The position numbers and the translations under genes are program-made. Below are positions 25,012 through 32,484 of a DNA stretch of 64,000 nt, in pieces. The DNA comes from Saccharopolyspora sp. NFXS83 (GTDB taxonomy: Bacteria > Actinomycetota > Actinomycetes > Mycobacteriales > Pseudonocardiaceae), in NCBI RefSeq assembly GCF_026241095.1, contig NZ_JAPFGB010000019.1, forward strand, positions 1 through 64,000. Direction: 5' to 3'. Under the pieces are notes generated by a model. It searched no databases and had not been told where the DNA came from. It was given only the letters and a program-made list of their open reading frames with translations. Numbering within the stretch: position 1 is the first letter of the stretch; each line of letters opens with the position of its first letter.

Positions 25012-26532
25012 ATGGAATGGAATTGGCCGACGGCCGAAGAACTCATGTCCGCTTTGCGCGCCGGTGAAGTGACCTCGGTGGAGCTGACCGACGAGGCGAT
25101 CACTCGCATCGAACGCGACGACGAGGCGATCAACGCGATCTGCGTGCCGGACTTCGACCGTGCGCGGGCCACCGCGCACCAGGCCGACCAGGCGCGCGCC
25201 CGCGGCGAGGACCGGCCACTGCTCGGCCTTCCCGTGACGGTCAAGGAGTGCTACGACATCGCCGGGCTGCCCACGACCTGGGGCATGCCGATGCACCGGG
25301 ACTTCGTGCCGGCCGAGGACGCGGTGCAGGTGTCGCGGCTCCGGGCCGCCGGCGCGGTCGTGCTCGGCAAGACCAACGTGCCCTTGGGGCTGCAGGATCT
25401 GCAGAGCTTCAACGACATCTACGGCACCACCCGCAACCCGTGGGATCACGACCGCACGCCGGGCGGCTCCTCCGGCGGGTCGGCGGCGGCCCTGGCGGCT
25501 GGATTCGGCGCGTTGTCCATCGGCTCCGACATCGCCGGTTCGCTGCGCACCCCCGCGCATTTCTGCGGTGTCCACGCGCACAAGCCGACGCTCGGGCTGG
25601 CGGCGAACCGCGGCATGGTCGCGCCGCAGGCACCGGCATTGCCCGTCGACCTCGACCTCGCCGTCGTCGGCCCGATGGCGCGCACCGCCCGCGACCTCAC
25701 GCTCCTGCTCGACGTCATGGCCGGACCGGACCCGTTGACGCACGGCGTGGCGCACGACCTGGCCCTGCCGCCCGCGCGCCACCAGCGGCTCGGCGACTTC
25801 CAGGTCCTGGTCCTCGACGAGCATCCGTTCATCCCGACCGGGTCCGCCGTGCGGGCCGGCGTGAACCGGGTGGCCGACGCGCTCACCGACGGCGGCGCCC
25901 GCGTCGAACGGCACAGCCCGCTGCTGCCCGACCTGGCCGAAGCCGCGACGCTCTACGCGCAGTTGCTGTTCTCGGGCTCCGTCGCGCATTTCCCCGTCGA
26001 CGCGGACGAGCAGCTGCGGACCCGCGCCGCCGGGCTGAGCGCGGACGACCAGAGCCTCGACGCGGCGCGGCTGCGCGGAATGGTGCTGAGCCACCGCGAC
26101 TGGATCGAGGCGAACAACCGTCGCGAGCTGCACCGCCACGGCTGGCGGCGGTTCTTCACCGAGTTCGACGCCGTGGTGTGCCCGATCACGCCGACTCCCG
26201 CGTTCCCGCACGACCACGCCCCCGATCTGCTGGAACGCCGGATCGACATCGACGGCGTCGAGCACCCGTACTTCGACCAGCTCGTCTGGGCCGGTCTGGC
26301 CACCATGCCCGGCCTGCCCGCCACCGCGATACCCGCGGGCCTGTCCTCCGAGGGCCTGCCGGTGGGAGTGCAGCTCATCGGCCCGATGTTCGAGGACCGC
26401 ACCCCGCTGCGGCTGGCCGAACTTCTCGAGCAGAGGATTGGTGGCTTCCAGGTTCCGGCCGCGCAGCGGCCCGGCACCCTCGCTGACAGGACGCAGACCC
26501 ACGACCATCCTGGCCTCAGAAGTCGAACATGA
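25012..26532 (+). CDS. Amidase (amidase-signature family)
   Basis: 506-residue amidase-signature enzyme with an intact Ser-cisSer-Lys triad: Lys78 in V-T-V-K-E, Ser153 in P-G-G-S-S-G-G-S, and Ser177 in D-I-A-G-S-L-R-T-P, with the same spacing as fatty acid amide hydrolase. It hydrolyses carboxamides; the substrate is not specified by sequence. There is no Shine-Dalgarno box before ATG 25012, but a TACGGT box lies 7 nt upstream (leaderless). Its last 17 bp overlap the 3' end of the convergent aldehyde dehydrogenase gene. Confidence 0.93.
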   Translation: MEWNWPTAEELMSALRAGEVTSVELTDEAITRIERDDEAINAICVPDFDRARATAHQADQARARGEDRPLLGLPVTVKECYDIAGLPTTWGMPMHRDFVPAEDAVQVSRLRAAGAVVLGKTNVPLGLQDLQSFNDIYGTTRNPWDHDRTPGGSSGGSAAALAAGFGALSIGSDIAGSLRTPAHFCGVHAHKPTLGLAANRGMVAPQAPALPVDLDLAVVGPMARTARDLTLLLDVMAGPDPLTHGVAHDLALPPARHQRLGDFQVLVLDEHPFIPTGSAVRAGVNRVADALTDGGARVERHSPLLPDLAEAATLYAQLLFSGSVAHFPVDADEQLRTRAAGLSADDQSLDAARLRGMVLSHRDWIEANNRRELHRHGWRRFFTEFDAVVCPITPTPAFPHDHAPDLLERRIDIDGVEHPYFDQLVWAGLATMPGLPATAIPAGLSSEGLPVGVQLIGPMFEDRTPLRLAELLEQRIGGFQVPAAQRPGTLADRTQTHDHPGLRSRT

Positions 26533-27991
26533 CGGTTTTGGTCTCCGTGTAGGCGTGCAGCGCGTCCGGTCCGTGCTCGCGGCCGATCCCGGACTCCTTG
26601 AAACCGCCGAACGGGGCCGTGCCGGGCGCCATCGCACCCCAGGTGTTCACCCAGACCGTGCCCGCGCGCAGCTCGGCGCTCACCCGGTGCGCGAGCGACA
26701 CGTCCCGGGTCCACACCGACGCGGCCAGGCCGTAGCGGGTGTCGTCGGCCAGCCGCACGGCCTCCGCGGTGTCGGTGAAGCCCAGCAGCGCCGCGACCGG
26801 GCCGAAGATCTCCTCCTGCGCCACGCGCATGTCGGTGCGCACGTCGTCCAGCAGCGTGGGCGCGACGAACAGGCCCGGCCGCTGCAGGCGGTGCCCGCCG
26901 GTGCTGATCGTGGCGCCCTCGGCGCGGGCGATGTCGAAGTAACCGGTGACCCGGTCCAGGTGCGCGCGGAAGGCCAGCGGCCCCAACGTCGTGGCCGGGT
27001 CGAACGGGTCTCCCGGCACGTACCGGGCCATCGCCGCGCGCAGCAGCTCGCCGAACCGTTCGCGCACGTCCCGGTGCACGAGGATGCGGGTACCGGCCAC
27101 GCAGCCCTGGCCCGTGCCCATGCAGAACGCGGCGGCGGCGCCGGTGGCGGCGGCGTCCAGATCGGCGTCCGGGAACACGATGAACGGCGACTTCCCACCC
27201 AGTTCCAGGCTGACCCGCTTGAGCGTCCCGGCCGAGGCGCGCAGCACGTGCTTGCCCACCGGGCCGGAACCGGTGAACGAGACCTTGTCCACGCCGGGGT
27301 GGCTGATCAACGCCTGCCCGGTGCCCTCGCCGAGGCCGGTGACCACGTTGACCACTCCGGCGGGCAGTTCGATGTCGGTGAGCAGCTGCGCCAGCCGCAG
27401 CGCCGAGAGCGAACCGTGCTCGGACGGCTTGAGCACCACGGTGTTGCCCGCCGCCAGCGCCGGAGCCAGCTTCCACGACGTCTGCAGCGCCGGACCGTTC
27501 CAGGCGATGATCGCCGCGACCACTCCGATCGGCTGGCGCAGCGTGTAGTGCAGCCGGCCGGGACCGGCCGGGGTGGTGTGCCCGGTCAGCTTGGTCGGCC
27601 AGCCAGCGTAGTGCCGGTAGACCTCCACCGCGTGCTCGACCATGCCGCGCGACAGCTCCAGCGGCGCGCCCATGTCCAAGGAGTCCAGCGCAGCGAGTTC
27701 CTCCCGGTGGGCCTCGACCACGTCGGCGATCCGCGACAGCACCTTCGCCCGGTGCTGCGGGGACACCGCGGCCCAGGAGCCGAACGCCCGGCGCCCCGCC
27801 CGCACCGCCTCGTCGACTTCGTCGGGGCGGGCGACGCCGAGCCGGGCGAGCACCTGTTCGGTGGCCGGGTCCACGGTCGAGAACGTCTCCGGGGAGCGTG
27901 GCCGCTGCAGGCGCCCGTCGATGAGGAAGCCGAGCGGGTCCTCGTCGAGCAGCGCGGGACGGGGACGGGTGGTGGACGTGTCGATGGACAA
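26516..27991 (-). CDS. NAD(P)-dependent aldehyde dehydrogenase
   Basis: 491-residue ALDH-superfamily enzyme. Visible motifs: W-N-G-P region, V-L-K-P-S-E, F-T-G-S-G-P-V-G, catalytic Glu in L-E-L-G-G-K-S-P, catalytic Cys in G-T-G-Q-G-C-V-A-G-T-R and E-E-I-F-G-P-V. The start is TTG 27991 with GGGAGG 6 nt upstream. It diverges from an MmyB-type regulator at 28124, which probably senses its substrate or product (inference). Confidence 0.95.
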   Translation of the reverse strand: MSIDTSTTRPRPALLDEDPLGFLIDGRLQRPRSPETFSTVDPATEQVLARLGVARPDEVDEAVRAGRRAFGSWAAVSPQHRAKVLSRIADVVEAHREELAALDSLDMGAPLELSRGMVEHAVEVYRHYAGWPTKLTGHTTPAGPGRLHYTLRQPIGVVAAIIAWNGPALQTSWKLAPALAAGNTVVLKPSEHGSLSALRLAQLLTDIELPAGVVNVVTGLGEGTGQALISHPGVDKVSFTGSGPVGKHVLRASAGTLKRVSLELGGKSPFIVFPDADLDAAATGAAAAFCMGTGQGCVAGTRILVHRDVRERFGELLRAAMARYVPGDPFDPATTLGPLAFRAHLDRVTGYFDIARAEGATISTGGHRLQRPGLFVAPTLLDDVRTDMRVAQEEIFGPVAALLGFTDTAEAVRLADDTRYGLAASVWTRDVSLAHRVSAELRAGTVWVNTWGAMAPGTAPFGGFKESGIGREHGPDALHAYTETKTVMFDF

Positions 27992-28123
27992 GGGGAACCT
28001 CCCGGAGGACGCGATCTCTGGTCGGTTCGAGCTTCACCCCGACCGGCCGGGCCCGGGGCGTTGCGCGATTCCCTGGGAATCGCAGTCCCACCCTGCGCGG
28101 CGCGGCTGCGGCAGGATGAGGGC

Positions 28124-29005
28124 ATGGCCAGCACACGCGCACAGCAGCTCGCCGAGTTCCTGCGCACCCGCCGCGGCCGGGTGCGCCCGGCGGATCTCGG
28201 CTTGGAACCCGGCAGCGGACGCAAGGTCACCGGACTGCGGCGCGAGGAAATGGCGATGCTGGCCGGGGTCAGCACGGATTACTACCAGCGCATCGAGCAG
28301 GGCAGGGACGTCCGGCCGTCCGATCAGGTCCTCGACGCGCTCGCCCGCGCCCTGAACCTGACCGAGGACGAGACCCGGCACCTGCACATGCTCGGCAGGG
28401 CCCTCCGACGCCCGGCCGCGTCACGACGCCGAACGCGCGAACACGTCCCGGACACGACCCGCCGGTTGCTGCACACCATGACCGGACCGGCCCTGGTGCT
28501 GGGCAGCCACCTCGACGTGCTGGCGTGGAACGCGCTGGCAGGAAGCCTCTTCGGCGGCCTGGACGCGGTCCCCGCCGGGGAACGCAACGTGCTGCGCGCG
28601 ATCTTCCTCAACCCCGACGCCCCGCAGGTGTGCCCCGACTGGGAAGCCAGCGCCATCGAGTACATCGGCATGTTGCGCGCCGCCGCGGCCACCGACCCCG
28701 ACCACCCGCGCCTGCGGGAACTGGTCGGCGAGCTGAGCGTGCGCGGCCCGCGGTTCCCGAAGTTGTGGGCCCGGCACGACGTGCGGGAGAAGACCCGCGG
28801 TCGCAAGGTGTTCCACCACCCCCAGGCGGGAGTGCTGACCCTCGACTGGGACGCCTACCCGCTGCCCGGCCGTCCCGGCCCCACCTTGATCGCCTACACC
28901 GCGGTCCCCGGTTCCGCCGACGACGAACGCCTCCGCGCACTCGCCAGCCTGCTCACCACCGAGCCCGCACCGGCCACGCCGCGCCAGGCGGCCACGCGGC
29001 TCTGA
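28124..29005 (+). CDS. MmyB-like HTH transcriptional regulator
   Basis: 293-residue paralogue of the regulator at 17116: XRE helix-turn-helix (T-G-L-R-R-E-E-M-A-M-L-A-G-V-S-T-D-Y-Y) followed by the MmyB-like ligand-binding domain (A-L-V-L-G-S-H-L-D-V-L-A-W-N-A-L-A). It is divergent from the aldehyde dehydrogenase, with 132 bp between starts. CAGGAT at 28112-28117 occupies the same place, 6 nt before ATG, as TAGGCT in the 17116 gene. Confidence 0.9.
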   Translation: MASTRAQQLAEFLRTRRGRVRPADLGLEPGSGRKVTGLRREEMAMLAGVSTDYYQRIEQGRDVRPSDQVLDALARALNLTEDETRHLHMLGRALRRPAASRRRTREHVPDTTRRLLHTMTGPALVLGSHLDVLAWNALAGSLFGGLDAVPAGERNVLRAIFLNPDAPQVCPDWEASAIEYIGMLRAAAATDPDHPRLRELVGELSVRGPRFPKLWARHDVREKTRGRKVFHHPQAGVLTLDWDAYPLPGRPGPTLIAYTAVPGSADDERLRALASLLTTEPAPATPRQAATRL

Positions 29006-29041
29006 GAGTTCGCGGCGCACCACCCGGCCGGGGCGAGCGGG

Positions 29042-30262
29042 TCACCGCTCGGCGTCAGGTGGAGTCGTCTCCGGGGCCTGCTGCGCACGGCCGCTTTCCG
29101 CTGAGGGCGGTTTCGGGGCATAACGCTCCAGGACGGAGCGCGCACGGTTGGCCGCGTCCTCCGCGTCGGGCACGAGGACCTCGGCCAGTTCGCCGTGCAG
29201 CCGCGCGCACCGCTCGCGGGCCGTGGTCGCGGTGGCGCGCTGGTCGGCGAGGTCGCGCGTCAGCACTTGGATCTGCTCGTGCAGCGGCGCGAGGGCGTCG
29301 GCGTAGGAGCGGGTGGCCTCGGTGAGCCGGTCGGTGAGCTCGCCGATGCGCTGGTCGGCCGCCGCCCGATCCGCCTGCACGCGCTGGGAGAACTCGTCGG
29401 CCTGCGCGCGCAGCCGCTGCCGGTGGTGCTCGTCGAGTTCCCGGCGCAGCTCCTGCTGGGCCTGCTCGTGCTCCCTGCGCAGGACGTCGACGCGGTCGAG
29501 CGCCGTGGCGCGCTCGCCGGCGAGGGTGTTGTGCAGTTCGGTGATGTGCTGCTGGGCGGCGGTGGCCTGCTCCAGCGCGGCTTGCCGGTCCGCGCCGGCG
29601 CGGGCGGCCTCGTCGCGCGCGGCGTCGCGATCCGTGAACGCCTGATCGCGTTCCTGGTCGGCTTGCGCCGCGCGGTCCACGGCCTCGGACCGTTCGGCGG
29701 TGGCCGCCTCGGCTCGCGCGTGGGCTTCCTCGGCGGTCGAGCGAGCCTCGTCGCGGTCGGCGACGGCCGTGCGAGCGGTGTCCTGCGCCTCGGTGCGCGC
29801 GGTCTCGGCGTCGTGGCGGGCGTCGAGCGCTCGGGCCAGCTCCGCGGTGGCGAGTTGTTCGAGACCGGCGATCTCCTCGTGGACCGGCGCGAGCGCGCCC
29901 TTGAGGTCGGCCAACCGGTCCCGGAGTCCGCCGAGGTCGACCTTGGTCATCGGCTGGTCCGGCCCGTAGACCTGCATCCAGATCTCGCGCTGCTCGTCGA
30001 GCATCGCGCACGTGATCGTCTTCGCGCCCCAGCTGCCGTACCGGTCGGAGTCGGCGGGGCAGTACGGGGTGGGCCGCCCGCCCTTGGACGGCACCGGGGC
30101 CAGCGGCTCCCCGCAGTAGGCGCAGTGAGCGTCCATTCCTTCGGCCAGCGCGCGCAGCGTCTGCTCCCGCCGCTGCGCCCTCGTTCCTCGCCGCACCGGC
30201 GCTTCCGGGTGCTCCTGGTCGCCTCCGCCCGTCTCCACCGCCACGTCTCCCGACTGCTCCAT
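29042..30262 (-). CDS. Zinc-finger plus long coiled-coil protein, unknown function
   Basis: About 406 residues from ATG 30262. An N-terminal Cys cluster (C-A-Y-C-G-E-P-L, later P-Y-C-P and T-C-A-M) precedes about 270 residues of nearly uninterrupted heptad-rich coiled coil (D-R-D-E-A-R-S-T-A-E-E-A-H-A-R and similar), ending in a short disordered tail. The layout, a putative DNA-contacting finger followed by a coiled coil, recalls KfrA-like partition/segregation proteins, but I do not recognise the family. AAGGAGAGG lies about 12-15 nt upstream. The upstream DNA is unusually AT-rich and contains GATATC-centred dyads. Confidence 0.7.
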   Translation of the reverse strand: MEQSGDVAVETGGGDQEHPEAPVRRGTRAQRREQTLRALAEGMDAHCAYCGEPLAPVPSKGGRPTPYCPADSDRYGSWGAKTITCAMLDEQREIWMQVYGPDQPMTKVDLGGLRDRLADLKGALAPVHEEIAGLEQLATAELARALDARHDAETARTEAQDTARTAVADRDEARSTAEEAHARAEAATAERSEAVDRAAQADQERDQAFTDRDAARDEAARAGADRQAALEQATAAQQHITELHNTLAGERATALDRVDVLRREHEQAQQELRRELDEHHRQRLRAQADEFSQRVQADRAAADQRIGELTDRLTEATRSYADALAPLHEQIQVLTRDLADQRATATTARERCARLHGELAEVLVPDAEDAANRARSVLERYAPKPPSAESGRAQQAPETTPPDAER

Positions 30263-30698
30263 CGCCCGCCGCGCCCCTCTCCTTCGATTTCTCTGCGAAA
30301 ACCCCACAACCCGAGATATCGGGTAACGAATCATAACATCAGGTTTGGGTTTCAAAACTAAAACCGGTCACCTGTGGGGACATGGTGATATCATATGGAT
30401 AAGCAGGATTATGGATATGGTGTGCTCGCGGGGTCGAGCAGCCGAATCGCGGCCTTGCAATGCGGCAAAACGGACATCGAGCGCAGGGGCGAGGGAGGTG
30501 CCTGGCGCTCGCGACTGCCCTGTCGTCTCGCGGGCGGCAGGGTGAAGGGCCGGAGGCAGCACCCGGAAGGCGAGTGGTTGAGACCGCGAGCACCGAGAAG
30601 CGCCATCAGGCGGGGAAGGGCGCCCCTGTAGAACGATCAAGCACACGGACCAATTAAGTCACGGTGACGAAAAGATTCAGGTCGTTCCGCGGAGTCGT
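30263..30698. other. 436-bp intergenic region with an AT-rich island
   Basis: Positions about 30300-30420 are much more AT-rich than the rest of the window. They contain CCGAGATATCGG (30311-30322) and TGATATCA (30386-30393). The remainder is ordinary GC-rich DNA. Short reading frames here (for example 30395-30631) have no family features and I do not call them genes. Confidence 0.55.
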
Positions 30699-31928
30699 TC
30701 AGGGCCTGCGGGTGCGGAAGGTGCGGCGCAGGTCGCCCACCCAGGCCTCGGGGTTCTCCCACGGGATGAAGTGACCGCCGTGGTCGTGGGCGGTGACGTT
30801 CACGTGGTTGAACCAGGCGGCCTGCGGGCCGTTCTCGAACGCCTGGACGCGCTCGGCGGTGGTGCGGATCCCGGGCGGGTTCTCGTAGGTGACGAAGGTG
30901 AGGCCGACCGGGGCCTGCACGACCGGGCTGCGGTCGTGCGCGGGGGTCCACGGGTGGCGGTTGGCGTTGGCGTAGTAGCGCATCGACGTGGCGATGGAGT
31001 TGGTCACCCAGTAGATCGTGGCGTGGGTGAGCAGGTCGTCCTTGCTGAACACGGACTCGACGTCGCCGCCGTTGTCGCTCCAGGAGTTCCAGCGCTCCAG
31101 CAGCCAGGCGAGCAGTCCGGCGGGCGAGTCGCTGAGCCCGTGGGCGAGGGTGGCGCCGTCGAGCACGTGCACGGCCAAGTGCGACGCCGAGCGGTGGTCC
31201 AGTTCGACGATGCGGGCGCGGACGTCGGCGGGCTGGTCGTCGGCCAGCGGCCGGTTGCGGGCGAAGTCCCAGGCCCGGGGGCCGGTGAAGAAGTCCAGCG
31301 GCAGCCCGGAGCCGATGTGGATGCCGTAGAGCTCGTCGGCGTACTTGTGGCCGAGCTGGCTGGAGATGATCCCGCCGATGTCGCAGCCCCCGGCGGCGTA
31401 CTTCTCGTACCCCAGGGTCTCGGTCATCAGCGCGTGCCAGAGGTCGGCGACCTTCCAGAAGTTGACGTCCGGGAACCCGGTCAGCGGGCCGGGGAATCCG
31501 AACCCCGGAAGCGAGGGCACGATGACGTCGAACGCGTCGGCGGGATCACCGCCGAACGCGGCCGGGTCGGCGAGCGGGTCGATCACCTTCGACCAGTGCC
31601 AGAACGTCCACGGCCAGCCGTGGGTGAGGATCAGCGGGATCGGGCGGGGGCCGCGCCCGGGTTTGCGCACGAAGTGCACGGCAACACCCGAGACGGTCAC
31701 TTCGTGGTGCTCGTAGGCGTTGATCGCGGCTTCGGCGGCGCGCCAGTCGTAGCGGTCCCGCCAGTACGCGACCAGGTCGCGCAGGTAGCCGGCCGGGACG
31801 CCGTAGGACCAGTCCTCGTTGTTGTCGTCCAGCGGCGACCGGGTCGCGCCGAGGCGGGCGCGCAGGTCGTCGAGGACCTCGTCGGGCACGTGGATCGGAG
31901 CGGATTCCAGGGCGGCGCGCCGGGGCAT
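30699..31928 (-). CDS. Epoxide hydrolase (EHN-domain type)
   Basis: 409-residue alpha/beta hydrolase with an N-terminal epoxide-hydrolase (EHN) domain: I-H-V-P-D-E-V-L-D-D-L-R-A-R-L and W-R-D-R-Y-D-W-R-A-A-E. The core shows T-H-G-W-P-W-T-F (oxyanion motif), nucleophile Asp in G-G-C-D-I-G-G, and the catalytic His in D-H-G-G-H-F-I-P-W-E. It hydrates epoxides to diols. ATG 31928 has GAGGA 8 nt upstream. It is divergent from the peptide locus at 32280; a link is possible but unproven. Confidence 0.9.
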   Translation of the reverse strand: MPRRAALESAPIHVPDEVLDDLRARLGATRSPLDDNNEDWSYGVPAGYLRDLVAYWRDRYDWRAAEAAINAYEHHEVTVSGVAVHFVRKPGRGPRPIPLILTHGWPWTFWHWSKVIDPLADPAAFGGDPADAFDVIVPSLPGFGFPGPLTGFPDVNFWKVADLWHALMTETLGYEKYAAGGCDIGGIISSQLGHKYADELYGIHIGSGLPLDFFTGPRAWDFARNRPLADDQPADVRARIVELDHRSASHLAVHVLDGATLAHGLSDSPAGLLAWLLERWNSWSDNGGDVESVFSKDDLLTHATIYWVTNSIATSMRYYANANRHPWTPAHDRSPVVQAPVGLTFVTYENPPGIRTTAERVQAFENGPQAAWFNHVNVTAHDHGGHFIPWENPEAWVGDLRRTFRTRRP

Positions 31929-32279
31929 GGCGTGGTCCTCAACGGAACGGAGTGGGACGAGGTGACGTCCCCAAATCCTTCCTCGGCGGCACGCCCGCCG
32001 CCACGGGTTCACCGGGGCGCCGGTCAGATCGTGATGTGGTCGGCGGCGCCCGGTGCTCCGAACGCCCGGCTACGTTGCCCTTTCAGCGGCACCCACGTCC
32101 TGCGCGCGAGTTCGGTGGAGGCGACCGGGCGTCGCGGCCGTCCGGCCCCAGTGAGGCCAAGATCATTTAAGCGGACATTTCGGTCAAGATCTGCTAGCTT
32201 TGCGATCGAGCCTGTCCGATATGTCCATCGTGATGGACGCTGGACCGGCGCCTTCCCCCCAGATAGCCGGAGGTGTGGC
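31929..32279. other. 351-bp divergent regulatory region upstream of the peptide gene
   Basis: No coding sequence recognised. It contains the candidate promoter of the peptide gene (CGGACA 32172-32177, 17-bp spacer, TAGCTT 32195-32200) and a dyad GTCCAT/ATGGAC at 32223-32228 and 32233-32238 inside the expected leader. Confidence 0.55.
32172..32238 (+). promoter_or_regulatory. Candidate promoter and leader dyad of the peptide gene
   Basis: -35-like CGGACA (32172-32177), 17-bp spacer, -10-like TAGCTT (32195-32200). Transcription would start near 32207. The dyad GTCCAT-cgtg-ATGGAC (32223-32238) then falls in the 5' leader and could be an operator or RNA stem. Confidence 0.45.
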
Positions 32280-32408
32280 ATGAAGAAGCTGTCCGAGAAG
32301 ATCGCCAGTGACACCGTGTGGGCCAAGTGGGTCGCGGCGAACTCGCAGCCATCGGCCAAGCAGGGATGCATCTCCCGCAAGGAAGGCTGCATTTCCAGGG
32401 CGAGCTGA
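32280..32408 (+). CDS. Candidate RiPP precursor peptide with tandem GCISR repeat
   Basis: 42-residue peptide. Residues 1-28 form a charged, probably helical leader-like part (starts M-K-K-L-S-E-K-I, with two Trp at 14 and 17). Residues 29-42 hold two copies of Gly-Cys-Ile-Ser-Arg separated by Lys-Glu and end in Ala-Ser. A strong GGAGG (32269-32273) sits 6 nt before ATG. A perfect 12-bp hairpin follows 13 nt after the stop, and an adenylate-forming enzyme gene comes next on the same strand. Small size, Cys/Ser repeats at the C-terminus and an intercistronic attenuator fit a modified-peptide precursor (inference). I know no described family with this sequence. It could instead be a peptide scaffold or an unmodified signal. 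Confidence 0.65.
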   Translation: MKKLSEKIASDTVWAKWVAANSQPSAKQGCISRKEGCISRAS

Positions 32409-32421
32409 CCCGCGTCGCTCC

Positions 32422-32451
32422 GGAGCGGCAGGCGACTCGGCCTGCCGCTCC
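32422..32451 (+). terminator. Perfect 12-bp hairpin between peptide and enzyme genes (attenuator)
   Basis: GGAGCGGCAGGC at 32422-32433 pairs exactly with 32440-32451 around the loop GACTCG. It lies 13 nt after the peptide stop and about 33 nt before the enzyme start, with no strong U-tract. This is the usual place for a partial terminator or 3' stabiliser that makes a precursor more abundant than its enzymes. Confidence 0.75.
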
Positions 32452-32484
32452 ACCTTCGTTCGTCCACTTCCGATTGGACTCCGG

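Noticed and set aside
30395-30631. 78-codon frame after the AT-rich island
   Set aside because: Plausible N-terminus but Arg/Gly-rich remainder, no good ribosome site and no recognisable family.
32308-32484. Upstream extension of the adenylating enzyme overlapping the peptide gene
   Set aside because: It would run through the hairpin and the peptide gene in another frame and has Arg/Pro-rich shadow composition.
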